The notes below the pieces were generated by a model. It was given only the letters and a program-made list of their open reading frames with translations, was not told where the DNA came from and made no database searches. A program made the position numbers and the translations under genes. This document shows, piece by piece, positions 6,565 through 14,423 of a DNA stretch of 18,240 nt (the first letter of the stretch is position 1; each line of letters begins with the position of its first letter). Source of the DNA: Sunxiuqinia sp963974515 (GTDB lineage Bacteria > Bacteroidota > Bacteroidia > Bacteroidales > Prolixibacteraceae); contig NZ_CAXBDD010000076.1 of the NCBI RefSeq assembly GCF_963974515.1, forward strand, positions 1-18,240, read 5' to 3'.

Positions 6565-7881
6565 ATGAAAAAAACGCCAATCAATCAACAGCTTGTTGAT
6601 CAAAATATCGCCAAACTCCGTATTGACCATGTTGGTCAGGCTTCCATTCGCGAAATTGTTGCCTTGGTTAATTTGGTAGAAGAGGCAGGGAGTGAGAAGT
6701 TTATTCGCATGGAAATGGGGGTTCCCGGCTTGCCACCTGCACAGGTGGGTACCGAAGCTGAGATTGAAGCTCTCCAATCGGGCGTTGCGTCCAAGTACCC
6801 GATGATGGATGGCATTAAACCACTGAAAGAGGAGGCTTCGCGATTTATCAAGCTCTTTATGGATGTGGATGTCAGCCCCGCTGGCTGCATTCCAACAGTA
6901 GGCTCCATGCAGGGAACCTATGCCGCGTTGCTGGTGGCTTCCAATGTTGATCCGAAAAAGGACACGGCCCTGTTTATCGATCCGGGCTTTCCGGTACAAA
7001 AGCAGCAAATGCTGGTGATGGGTCATCACTACGAAACGTTCGACGTGTTTAACTACCGGGGAGCCAAGTTGCGTGAAAAGCTGGAGGAGTTTCTGTCACA
7101 AGGAAACATCAATTCCATTATTTATTCTAATCCCAACAATCCCAGCTGGATTTGTTTTACCGAGCAAGAGCTGCAAATTATTGGCGAACTTGCCAACAAG
7201 TACGATGTGATTGTGATGGAAGACCTGGCTTATTTCGGTATGGACTTCCGCAAAGATTTGTACACTCCGGGCAAGCCGCCTTACCAACCAACAGTTGCCC
7301 GTTACACCAACAATTACGTGTTGTTTGTATCGAGCTCGAAGATATTCTCATACGCCGGACAACGGTGCGGCATGATGATCATTTCAGATGCTCTGTTTAA
7401 TCGCGATTACGACAATCTGAAAACCCGTTTCCAAAGCAACACCTTCGGAAACAGCATTGTGCTTCGGGTTTTGTACACACTGTCGTCCGGAACAAGCCAC
7501 TCGGCACAGTATGCCCTGGCAGCGATGTTTAAAGCAGCCAGTGATGGTAAGTTCAACTTCATCAACGATGTGCGGGAATATAGCGAGAAGGCAAAAATCA
7601 TGAAATCGATTTTCCAGAAGCACGGCTTTTATATTGTGTATGAAAAAGATGGTGACGAATTGGTGGGCGATGGATTTTATTTCACCATTGCGTACCCGAC
7701 CATGACAGGCGAGGAGTTGCTGGCCAATTTGCTCTATTACGGTGTGAGTGCCATTACGCTGAAAAACACCGGAAGCGAAAAAGAAGGATTGCGGGCTTGT
7801 GTGTCTCATGTACAACGCAGCCAGTTTGATGATTTGGATAAACGACTGGAACAGTTTGCGGCTGATTTTCCGGTGAATTAA
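6565..7881 (+). CDS. PLP-dependent aminotransferase, class I/II fold
   Basis: A 438-residue fold-type I aminotransferase. The PLP lysine is K259 in SSSKIFSYAGQRCG. The NPNNP motif sits in YSNPNNPSW, and MEDLAYFGMD supplies the Asp that pairs with the pyridine nitrogen. Such enzymes exchange amino groups between amino acids and 2-oxoacids. Substrate specificity cannot be read directly. Its operon partner is a Crp/Fnr-type regulator 10 bases downstream, and the 2-oxoacid:ferredoxin oxidoreductase genes follow, so it may supply or consume branched-chain or aromatic 2-oxoacids for that enzyme (inference). Length and motif order are complete, with no sign of decay. Confidence 0.9.
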   Translation: MKKTPINQQLVDQNIAKLRIDHVGQASIREIVALVNLVEEAGSEKFIRMEMGVPGLPPAQVGTEAEIEALQSGVASKYPMMDGIKPLKEEASRFIKLFMDVDVSPAGCIPTVGSMQGTYAALLVASNVDPKKDTALFIDPGFPVQKQQMLVMGHHYETFDVFNYRGAKLREKLEEFLSQGNINSIIYSNPNNPSWICFTEQELQIIGELANKYDVIVMEDLAYFGMDFRKDLYTPGKPPYQPTVARYTNNYVLFVSSSKIFSYAGQRCGMMIISDALFNRDYDNLKTRFQSNTFGNSIVLRVLYTLSSGTSHSAQYALAAMFKAASDGKFNFINDVREYSEKAKIMKSIFQKHGFYIVYEKDGDELVGDGFYFTIAYPTMTGEELLANLLYYGVSAITLKNTGSEKEGLRACVSHVQRSQFDDLDKRLEQFAADFPVN

Positions 7882-7891
7882 ACGCATTGAA

Positions 7892-8458
7892 ATGAATAGC
7901 TATTCAAGCAAAATATCAGATCGTTCGACTTTGATTCAGTTGAAGGAATATTTTGCGGACCAGGCTCCCATTTCAATTAAAAAAGGCGAAACGTTTTTGG
8001 CTTATGGCGAACCCAATCAAAAGTTGGGGATTTTGATGAGTGGCTTAATGTATGCCACTTACGTGTCAGAAAATGGGCAGGAGTGGATTTCCCGGTTCTT
8101 TTATACACCCGACAATGCCATTGTCAGTAGTCACGATTCTTTTTTGTCGGGCGATAACTCGGTAGAAGCCATTCGGGCTTACGAAGATTCATTACTCATT
8201 TTTATCAGTAAAGCGGAATTTGACCAGATGCTGACGTCCAGCAGTGAGCTGCAGGGGCTGGTGAGGCGCATGGCCGAGGAAAGTTATATCAACGCCCTGA
8301 AACGGGTGCATATGCTTCAGTCACTCACCGCATCGCAGCGCGTAAAGCGGTTTGTGAAAGAGCATGGTGATTTGGTTTCCAGGGTACAGCGCCAACATAT
8401 CGCCTCGTACCTGGGAGTTCACCGGAACATTTTTACCCGAATACTGAACAAAATATAA
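7892..8458 (+). CDS. Crp/Fnr-family transcriptional regulator
   Basis: A 188-residue regulator with an N-terminal cyclic-nucleotide-binding-like beta barrel (about residues 25-115; GETFLAYGEPNQKLGILMSGLMYATYV is its opening), a dimer helix, and a C-terminal winged helix-turn-helix of which QRQHIASYLGVHRNIFTRILNKI is the recognisable part. No N-terminal cysteine cluster of the Fnr type is present, so it is not an evident iron-sulfur oxygen sensor. The ligand is unknown. It is transcribed with the aminotransferase and lies just before the oxidoreductase operon, whose promoter carries a palindrome at 8467-8482. Control of that operon or of its own is a reasonable inference. Confidence 0.88.
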   Translation: MNSYSSKISDRSTLIQLKEYFADQAPISIKKGETFLAYGEPNQKLGILMSGLMYATYVSENGQEWISRFFYTPDNAIVSSHDSFLSGDNSVEAIRAYEDSLLIFISKAEFDQMLTSSSELQGLVRRMAEESYINALKRVHMLQSLTASQRVKRFVKEHGDLVSRVQRQHIASYLGVHRNIFTRILNKI

Positions 8459-8466
8459 TAGGATTA

Positions 8467-8511
8467 TGCAACTTTTGTTGCAATTTGAAAAGAGCTGATG
8501 CTTTAGATTTG
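8467..8511 (+). promoter_or_regulatory. Promoter with palindrome upstream of the oxidoreductase operon
   Basis: TAGATTTG at 8504-8511 fits the Bacteroidota -7 box TAnnTTTG exactly. A TTG at 8478-8480, 23 bases upstream, can serve as the -33 element. The inverted repeat TGCAAC-TTTT-GTTGCA (8467-8482) covers that -33 element, a typical place for an operator. The resulting leader before the ferredoxin ATG would be about 75 bases. The palindrome has no T-run behind it, so it is a weaker candidate for a terminator of the regulator gene. Confidence 0.55.
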
Positions 8512-8592
8512 TACAGCCGAACGGGTTTGGAGGCATGAATATCCAAAACCGGGACTTTCAGAAACTGAGAAATTTTTAAAAATAACAGAACC

Positions 8593-8817
8593 ATGGCAAA
8601 AGTAGTAGGAGCAGTTGTTGTTGACACCGAGGAATGTAAAGGCTGCGGCCTTTGCGTTGTCGCTTGTCCGCAGCAGGTTTTAGGACAAAATAAGCAGGTC
8701 AATAGCCGGGGATATCACTATTCATTCATGGAAAACCCCGAAGCATGTATTGGCTGTTCAAACTGCGCGGTAGTTTGTCCGGATACCTGTATTACGGTAT
8801 ACCGAGTTAAAATCTAA
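8593..8817 (+). CDS. 2-oxoacid:ferredoxin oxidoreductase, ferredoxin-like (delta) subunit
   Basis: A 74-residue 2[4Fe-4S] protein. The first cluster motif is C15-x2-C18-x2-C21-x3-C25-P and the second C52-x2-C55-x2-C58-x3-C62-P. It is the small electron-transfer subunit of a four-subunit VOR/KOR-type enzyme, passing electrons from the thiamine-bound intermediate to external ferredoxin or flavodoxin. It is the first gene of the operon; the alpha subunit follows after 29 bases, and a promoter is seen upstream. The insertion between the two motifs (about residues 26-51) is usual for this subunit. Confidence 0.93.
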   Translation: MAKVVGAVVVDTEECKGCGLCVVACPQQVLGQNKQVNSRGYHYSFMENPEACIGCSNCAVVCPDTCITVYRVKI

Positions 8818-8846
8818 TTGCTGTTAACATTAAAAAGATTCAATAG

Positions 8847-9941
8847 ATGGGAGATTTAAGATTAATGAAAGGGAACGAAGTCATTGCCGAAGCAGCCATT
8901 CGCTGTGGTTGTGATGGCTATTTTGGATACCCGATCACCCCGCAGTCTGAGGTGATGGAAACGCTAATGGCTCGCGAACCTTGGGACGACACAGGCATGG
9001 TGGTACTACAGGCCGAAAGTGAAGTGGCTTCGATCAATATGGTTTACGGAGCGGCCGGTTCGGGAAAGAAAGTCATGACCTCTTCGTCAAGCCCCGGAAT
9101 CAGCTTGATGGCTGAAGGAATTTCCTACATTGCCGGAGCTGAATTGCCTTGTTTAATTGTGAATGTACAGCGCGGCGGCCCGGGATTGGGAACCATTCAA
9201 CCTTCGCAGGCTGATTATTTCCAGTCGACCAAAGGTGGCGGACACGGTGACTACCGGCTGATCGTTTTAGCCCCTTCATCGGTGCAGGAAATGAACGATT
9301 TTGTTGATCTGGGCTTTGAGCTTGCCTACAAATATCGCAATCCTGCCATGATTTTGACCGATGGCGCCATTGGACAGATGATGGAAAAAGTGGTGTTGAG
9401 CGATTACAAACCGCGGATGACCTCCGAAGAAATTGACGCCAAATATGGACGCTGGGCCACCAATGGCAAAAAGCCGAACCGCGATTACAATATCATCACT
9501 TCGCTGGAAATGGACTCAGCCAAAATGGAACGCAACAACCTGCGTTTTCAGGAAAAATATAAGCAGATGGAAGAGGACGAAGTCCGCTATGAAACGTTTC
9601 AGTGCGACGATGCGGAGTACATTCTGGTGGCTTTTGGTTCTTCGGCTCGTATTTGCCAAAAGTCGGTTGACCTGGCCCGTGCCAAAGGATTGAAAGTAGG
9701 TTTGCTACGCCCCATTACCCTATACCCGTTCCCGAAAAAGCCCATTGCTGCATTGGCAAAAAAAGTTAAAGGCTTTATGACTGTTGAGATGAATGCCGGA
9801 CAAATGGTTGAAGACGTGCAATTGGCTGCCGGATGCGGCAGTAGTTCGGTACCTGTTAAATACTTTGGCCGCATGGGGGGAATTATCCCGACACCGGGCG
9901 AAGTGGTGGAAGCATTGGAACAAAAACTTATTGAAGCTTAA
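8847..9941 (+). CDS. vorB: 2-oxoacid:ferredoxin oxidoreductase, alpha subunit (VorB/KorA type)
   Basis: A 364-residue alpha subunit, cytoplasmic. The N-terminal pyrimidine-binding thiamine domain begins LMKGNEVIAEAAIRCGCDGYFGYPITPQSE and contains SSPGISLMAEGISYIAGAELP and NVQRGGPGLGTIQPSQADY. The transketolase C-terminal-like domain follows from about residue 245 (ILVAFGSSARICQ, GLLRPITLYPFP). With beta, gamma and ferredoxin subunits it converts a 2-oxoacid and CoA to acyl-CoA, CO2 and reduced ferredoxin, or runs in reverse. Overall it looks most like the branched-chain (2-oxoisovalerate, VOR) annotation used in Bacteroidota, but 2-oxoglutarate enzymes are close relatives and cannot be excluded from sequence alone. 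Confidence 0.93.
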   Translation: MGDLRLMKGNEVIAEAAIRCGCDGYFGYPITPQSEVMETLMAREPWDDTGMVVLQAESEVASINMVYGAAGSGKKVMTSSSSPGISLMAEGISYIAGAELPCLIVNVQRGGPGLGTIQPSQADYFQSTKGGGHGDYRLIVLAPSSVQEMNDFVDLGFELAYKYRNPAMILTDGAIGQMMEKVVLSDYKPRMTSEEIDAKYGRWATNGKKPNRDYNIITSLEMDSAKMERNNLRFQEKYKQMEEDEVRYETFQCDDAEYILVAFGSSARICQKSVDLARAKGLKVGLLRPITLYPFPKKPIAALAKKVKGFMTVEMNAGQMVEDVQLAAGCGSSSVPVKYFGRMGGIIPTPGEVVEALEQKLIEA

Positions 9942-9945
9942 AAAG

Positions 9946-10743
9946 ATGGATGTAAAAGATATTATCAAACCCGAAAACCTGGTTTATCAGAAACCAAAAC
10001 TGCTGACTGACAAGACCATGCATTATTGCCCCGGCTGTACGCACGGCGTGGTGCATCGCTTGGTGGCCGAAGTCATCGAGGATTTGGATATTCAGGAGAA
10101 AACCATTGGTGTTTCTCCGGTTGGGTGTTCTGTATTTGCCTACAATTACATCGATATCGACTGGCAGGAAGCCGCACATGGACGGGCTCCGGCAGTTGCG
10201 ACAGGTATTGCGCGTGTGAATCCGGACAAAGTGGTTTTTACCTACCAAGGCGATGGAGATTTGGCTTCCATCGGAACAGCGGAAATTATGCATGCTTGCA
10301 ACCGTGGCGAAAACATCGTGGTCATCTTTATCAATAATGCCATTTATGGAATGACTGGCGGGCAGATGGCCCCAACGACGCTGCTTGGGCAAGTAACTTC
10401 CACCACGCCTTGCGGGCGCGATTTAGACCGCAATGGTTATCCGCTGAAAATTACCGAGCTGATTGCTCAACTGCCGGGAACATCATTTGTAACACGGCAG
10501 TCGGCGCACACTCCGGCAACGGCACGCAAATGTCGTAAAGCCATCAAAAAAGCATTTCAGAATGCCATCGACAAAAAAGGAACTTCCTTTGTTGAAGTGG
10601 TCTCGACTTGCAACTCAGGCTGGCGTTTGAGCCCGGTGGATGCGAACACCTGGATGGAAGAGAATATGTTCCCCTTCTTTCCGATGGGCGACATGAAAGA
10701 TGGTGAGCGCGATGCTCCGGATGCCTATTTAAAAAAGAACTAA
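9946..10743 (+). CDS. 2-oxoacid:ferredoxin oxidoreductase, beta subunit (thiamine diphosphate)
   Basis: A 265-residue beta subunit. The frame is open further upstream, but that part overlaps the alpha gene; ATG 9946, four bases after the alpha stop, gives the usual N-terminus (MDVKDIIKPENLVYQ). HYCPGCTHG lies near residue 27. The diphosphate/Mg motif is G102-D103-G104-D105, continued by N130-N131 and YGMTGGQ (134-140). It binds the diphosphate half of thiamine diphosphate and completes the active site with the alpha subunit. The close spacing (4 bases after alpha, 11 before gamma) indicates one operon. No cysteine-rich ferredoxin domain is fused, in line with the separate ferredoxin subunit. 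Confidence 0.94.
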   Translation: MDVKDIIKPENLVYQKPKLLTDKTMHYCPGCTHGVVHRLVAEVIEDLDIQEKTIGVSPVGCSVFAYNYIDIDWQEAAHGRAPAVATGIARVNPDKVVFTYQGDGDLASIGTAEIMHACNRGENIVVIFINNAIYGMTGGQMAPTTLLGQVTSTTPCGRDLDRNGYPLKITELIAQLPGTSFVTRQSAHTPATARKCRKAIKKAFQNAIDKKGTSFVEVVSTCNSGWRLSPVDANTWMEENMFPFFPMGDMKDGERDAPDAYLKKN

Positions 10744-10754
10744 AAACTGAAATC

Positions 10755-11306
10755 ATGACTGAAGAAATCATTATCGCCGGATTTGGTGGACAGGGAGTGC
10801 TTTCCATGGGTAAAATTTTGGCTTACTCGGGTGTTATGCAAGATCAGGAAGTGACCTGGTTTCCATCGTACGGCCCCGAGATGCGTGGCGGAACAGCCAA
10901 TGTTTCGGTGATCATTAGCGATACGCGCATCAGCTCCCCCATTCTGCACGAATTTGATACAGCCATCATCCTGAATCAGCAGTCGATGGATAAGTTTGAA
11001 AAGACTGTGAAAGTCGGCGGCGTGCTGCTGTACGATCCCAATGGCATTGTGAATCCACCGACCCGGACGGATATTAACGTCTACAAGATTGAAGGAACCA
11101 AGATTGCCGCTGATTTGGGTAATGTGAAAACCTTTAACATGGTGGTGCTGGGCGCTTATCTGAAAGCCAAACCCATTGTCAAGATGGAAAGTATTCGCAA
11201 GGGCCTGGAGAAATCGCTTCCCGAGCGTCACCATAAGTTGATTCCGCTGAACCTGGAAGCCATCCAAGCCGGACAGGAGAAGTTGGAAGCGGTGAATGAG
11301 GTGTAA
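10755..11306 (+). CDS. 2-oxoacid:ferredoxin oxidoreductase, gamma subunit
   Basis: A 183-residue gamma subunit with the family N-terminus IIIAGFGGQGVLSMGKILA (G9-F-G-G-Q-G-V15) and the conserved WFPSYGPEMRGGTANVSVIISD segment that follows. It forms the third core part of the enzyme with alpha and beta and helps in the CoA-dependent step. It is the last gene of the operon; a strong intrinsic terminator starts 24 bases after the stop. Length and motifs are complete. Confidence 0.94.
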   Translation: MTEEIIIAGFGGQGVLSMGKILAYSGVMQDQEVTWFPSYGPEMRGGTANVSVIISDTRISSPILHEFDTAIILNQQSMDKFEKTVKVGGVLLYDPNGIVNPPTRTDINVYKIEGTKIAADLGNVKTFNMVVLGAYLKAKPIVKMESIRKGLEKSLPERHHKLIPLNLEAIQAGQEKLEAVNEV

Positions 11307-11329
11307 GTGACCAAGCTGATAAAAAATTG

Positions 11330-11357
11330 AAAGCCATTCGAACGAATGGCTTTTTTT
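11330..11357 (+). terminator. Intrinsic terminator of the oxidoreductase operon
   Basis: AAAGCCATTC (11330-11339) and GAATGGCTTT (11344-11353) form a perfect 10-bp stem with a GAAC loop, and the T-run extends to 11357. Position and shape are textbook for the end of the four-gene operon. Confidence 0.9.
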
Positions 11358-11472
11358 AGTCCTGCTTTTTCGAAAGGCAAAAATTTCACATTAAAAAGAG
11401 TGACCCTAAGGTTGCGAAAACAGAATAAGTAACGATCTTTAAGCACACTCGATTCAACTAACAAAAACAGCT

Positions 11473-12771
11473 ATGTGTAGAAACATCCTTTTGGGCACAA
11501 TGATGCCACTCTTCTTATTCCTTCTATTTTCCTCATGTTCAAGCCGAAAAACTGAAAACTGGACCCATTTTCGCGGAACAAATTTGAATGGCTTATCGGA
11601 GTCAGAAAATGTGCCGATTCGTTGGAGTGAAACGGAAAATGTGGCCTGGAAAATTCCTGTTAGGGGACTGGGCTGGTCTTCGCCTGTAGTGTACGACAAC
11701 CAAATCTGGCTGACTTCGGCCGACAAAGACGGGCAATGGTTTTCGGCTGTTTGTCTGGATTTTGAAACCGGTGAAATCCTGACGGAAAAAGAACTTTTCA
11801 AACCGGAAACTGTGCAGCGGATTCACGGAACAAATAGTTACGCATCATCCACTCCGTGCATCGAAAAGGACTTTGTTTATCTTCATTATGGAACCTACGG
11901 AACGGCCTGCATGAATACCAAGACCTATGAAGTGATTTGGAGTCGGACCGACATGAATTGCGAACACATGCAGGGAGCGGCTTCCTCTATTATTTTGTAT
12001 GAAGATTTGTTGATTGTTCACCTGGAGGGAACCGACGTACAGGATATTTATGCGCTGGATAAGCGCACGGGAGAAACCGTTTGGAAAGTGGGGACGCCCG
12101 ATGAAGAAGGCTACCAAAAGCTGGCTCCTGTTTACCGGAAGTCGTATCAAACACCGTTGGTGATTACAGTTGATGGTCAGGATCAATTGATCACTCCTCG
12201 CGCGCAGTACGCCATTTCGTACGACCCGAGAACTGGAGGAGAGAACTGGAGGATTTACTATGGTGAAGATTCTCCGGTAAGTATGCCCTTGTTTTACCAA
12301 GGATTGGTGTTCGTCAACTCAGGCTGGGTTCTTTCCGAAGGCGCTCCTTATTTTGCGCGACTTTTTGCTGTTGATCCCACAGGAAAAGGAGATGTGACTG
12401 CCAGTAAAATTGTTTGGCAAACCGAAAAAAATGTGCCGCAAATATCTTCGCCAGTCATTGTGGATAGCTTGATGTTTATGGTTGCTGAGCGCGGAGCCTT
12501 GACCTGTCTCAATCCTGCCAATGGCACAGTTTATTGGGAAGAAAAACTGAAGGGACATTTTGATATCTCACCCATTTGCGCAGGAGGAAATATATATTTC
12601 ACGAATCTAAAGGGCGAAACAACAGTCATCCGGGCTGCTCCTTCGTTTGAGTTAGTTGCTGAGAATAAGTTGGATGGCACCTTTAAAGCGACTCCGGCAA
12701 TTCTTCGGGATGCTATTCTTCAGCGCAGCGATGAATTTCTGTATAAAATTGAAGTATCGGAAGAAATGTAA
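11473..12771 (+). CDS. PQQ-like beta-propeller repeat lipoprotein
   Basis: A 432-residue protein with a lipoprotein-type signal: hydrophobic residues 5-19, then FSSC with the likely lipidated C22. The mature part is a series of beta-propeller blades of the PQQ/quinoprotein type, for example WSSPVVYDNQIWLTSAD, IYALDKRTGETVWKVG, ISYDPRTGGENWRIYYG and TCLNPANGTVYWEEKL. It should be attached to a membrane facing the periplasm or the cell surface. Many such proteins bind no PQQ and act as scaffolds or have unknown function; no dehydrogenase domain is seen. It is a single gene between two terminators. A weak TAAGGTTG at 11407-11414 is the only promoter-like element noticed upstream. BamB-like or quinoprotein-like roles remain open. 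Confidence 0.85.
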   Translation: MCRNILLGTMMPLFLFLLFSSCSSRKTENWTHFRGTNLNGLSESENVPIRWSETENVAWKIPVRGLGWSSPVVYDNQIWLTSADKDGQWFSAVCLDFETGEILTEKELFKPETVQRIHGTNSYASSTPCIEKDFVYLHYGTYGTACMNTKTYEVIWSRTDMNCEHMQGAASSIILYEDLLIVHLEGTDVQDIYALDKRTGETVWKVGTPDEEGYQKLAPVYRKSYQTPLVITVDGQDQLITPRAQYAISYDPRTGGENWRIYYGEDSPVSMPLFYQGLVFVNSGWVLSEGAPYFARLFAVDPTGKGDVTASKIVWQTEKNVPQISSPVIVDSLMFMVAERGALTCLNPANGTVYWEEKLKGHFDISPICAGGNIYFTNLKGETTVIRAAPSFELVAENKLDGTFKATPAILRDAILQRSDEFLYKIEVSEEM

Positions 12772-12816
12772 GTTCAGGTAGATTTGAAGATAGGTCATCT
12801 TTTCAGCGTTTCCATG

Positions 12817-12855
12817 AAAAACAAAACCCGACAATTTGCCGGGTTTTGTTTTTTT
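12817..12855. terminator. Bidirectional terminator between convergent genes
   Basis: AAAAACAAAACCCG (12817-12830) is perfectly complementary to CGGGTTTTGTTTTT (12840-12853) across a 9-base loop. With A-run on one side and T-run on the other it works in both directions, serving the beta-propeller gene (+) and the saccharopine-dehydrogenase-like gene (-). Confidence 0.9.
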
Positions 12856-12871
12856 ATTCTGTAAGCTTGGA

Positions 12872-14071
12872 TTAGTATTCCATTTCCAGATCGGTATTGT
12901 GAATTTCGTGCCAAGGCAGTCCATGTTGGTTCAGGGCATCCATAAACGGATCGGGGTTGAACTCTTCAACATTGAATACGCCCTCTTTTTTCCACAAACC
13001 TTTCAGGTACATCATGGCGCCAATCATAGCCGGAACACCGGTGGTGTAGCTAACCGCCTGCGTGCCGGTTTCGGCATAAGCCACTTCGTGATCGCAGTTG
13101 TTGTATACGTAATAGGTTTTTTCCTTGCCATCCTTCAGCCCCTTGATACGGCAGCCGATAGAGGTTTGTCCCTTGTAGTTTTCGCCCAGGTCACCGGGGT
13201 TGGGTAATACAGCTTTCAAAAACTGGATCGGAACAATTTCGCGGCCTTCATACATCACCGGTTCAATGCCGGCCATGCCAATGTTTTGAATCACCCGCAA
13301 GTGTGTCAGGTATTCCTGTCCAAAGGTCATCCAGAAGCGTGCTTGCTTAATGGTTGGAAAGTTTTTCACCAACGATTCCAATTCTTCATGAAAAATCAAA
13401 TACGATTCTTTCGGCCCGATATGGGGGTAGTTCAGTGGTTTGTGAATTTCATGCGGCTCCGTTTCCACCCACTGGCCATCTTTCCAGTATTTGCCTCTCT
13501 GCGTGACCTCGCGGATATTGATTTCCGGGTTGAAGTTGGTTGCAAACGCTTTTCCATGATCGCCGGCGTTGCAGTCAACAATGTCGAGGTACTGAATTTC
13601 ATCGAAATGATGCTTGGCTGCGTAAGCCGTGAAAATACTGGTTACGCCAGGGTCAAATCCACAGCCCAGAATGGCGGTAATCCCCGCTTCTTTAAATCGG
13701 TTTTGGTAGGCCCACTGCCATTTATATTCGAATTTCGCTTCTTCTTTGGGTTCGTAATTGGCCGTGTCCAGGTAGCTGACTTCCGTTTCCAGGCAAGCAT
13801 CCATAATGGGGAGATCCTGGTACGGAAGGGCGACATTGACCACCAAATCAGGTTTGAAGCTCCGGATCAGCTCAACCAGTTGAGGCACATTTTCCGCGTC
13901 AACCTGTGCTGTCTTAATGCGGTTACCACCAATCTTATTTGCTATTTCATCACACTTGGCTTTGGTACGGCTTGCCAGCATGATCTCAGTAAAAACTTCA
14001 GGAAGCGCAGCCATTTTGTGAGCTACAACGGTTCCTACGCCACCTGCGCCAATGATCAATACTTTTCCCAT
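12872..14071 (-). CDS. Saccharopine dehydrogenase family protein, likely carboxynorspermidine/carboxyspermidine dehydrogenase
   Basis: A 399-residue NAD(P)-dependent enzyme. The nucleotide-binding loop is G8-A-G-G-V-G13, followed by an ASRT motif at the end of the second strand that suits NADPH. Further family segments are DLVVNVALPYQDLPIMDACL, YLDTANYEP and GCGFDPGVTSIF. The overall pattern matches carboxynorspermidine dehydrogenases, which join aspartate semialdehyde with a diamine in an alternative polyamine pathway. The partner decarboxylase is not in the window, so the polyamine role rests on family resemblance. It is transcribed alone, divergent from cysH, and ends at a shared terminator. 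No good promoter was found on its strand. Confidence 0.87.
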   Translation of the reverse strand: MGKVLIIGAGGVGTVVAHKMAALPEVFTEIMLASRTKAKCDEIANKIGGNRIKTAQVDAENVPQLVELIRSFKPDLVVNVALPYQDLPIMDACLETEVSYLDTANYEPKEEAKFEYKWQWAYQNRFKEAGITAILGCGFDPGVTSIFTAYAAKHHFDEIQYLDIVDCNAGDHGKAFATNFNPEINIREVTQRGKYWKDGQWVETEPHEIHKPLNYPHIGPKESYLIFHEELESLVKNFPTIKQARFWMTFGQEYLTHLRVIQNIGMAGIEPVMYEGREIVPIQFLKAVLPNPGDLGENYKGQTSIGCRIKGLKDGKEKTYYVYNNCDHEVAYAETGTQAVSYTTGVPAMIGAMMYLKGLWKKEGVFNVEEFNPDPFMDALNQHGLPWHEIHNTDLEMEY

Positions 14072-14423
14072 TAATTCTATCTTTTTTGCATGAATTTATT
14101 TGTTCCAAAGGAACTAAAATTTTTATAATCAGTAAAGCACTTTTTTTTCATAAGACCAAATAAAAAAGTGATTTCAAGAAATCTTGCTGTGAATGATAAA
14201 GGTCTGGCTTTAGGGGGATGATCCGGATTGAATACAGATATTTTCACCCCGGAAACGGACAATCAAAACGGGCATAAAAACGTATGTTTTGAAACAATAA
14301 AAGGTATTTCTTTGCCTGCTCATGTTCGCGTAATCTTTATTGAAACAACACAAGATTTATCATCTTGTTTGAAAATGATTATTTTTGTGGCATGTTATTG
14401 AAAATAAACGAAAGGAAAATCAA
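14072..14423. promoter_or_regulatory. Divergent intergenic region with CAAGA/TCTTG dyads
   Basis: A 352-base gap between two divergent genes, without a supported gene. It holds GATTTC-AA-GAAATC (14170-14183), which overlaps CAAGA-AA-TCTTG (14175-14186), and ACAAGAT-TTATC-ATCTTGT (14350-14368), which again contains CAAGA and TCTTG. It also holds a 9-bp AT-rich hairpin (CACTTTTTT at 14138-14146 with AAAAAAGTG at 14162-14170) and GTTCC-AAA-GGAAC (14102-14114). These look like operator and leader elements, but no binding protein can be named. Confidence 0.4.
14380..14387 (+). promoter_or_regulatory. Probable -7 box of the cysH promoter
   Basis: TATTTTTG matches the Bacteroidota -7 consensus TAnnTTTG, 36 bases before the cysH ATG. 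No TTG is found at the usual -33 distance; instead the dyad at 14350-14368 occupies that place, which suggests activator dependence (inference). Confidence 0.5.

Noticed and set aside
9793..9945. Upstream extension of the beta subunit frame from ATG 9793
   Set aside because: It lies inside the 3' end of the alpha subunit gene, and beta subunits of this family begin close to ATG 9946.
13286..14074. Long plus-strand ORF of 262 codons
   Set aside because: It is antisense to the saccharopine-dehydrogenase-family gene, whose protein is clearly recognisable; the plus-strand translation resembles no protein family.
14385..14423. Longer cysH starting at TTG 14385
   Set aside because: The TTG lies in the probable -7 box, and the added 13 residues are not expected in CysH; ATG 14424 fits better.
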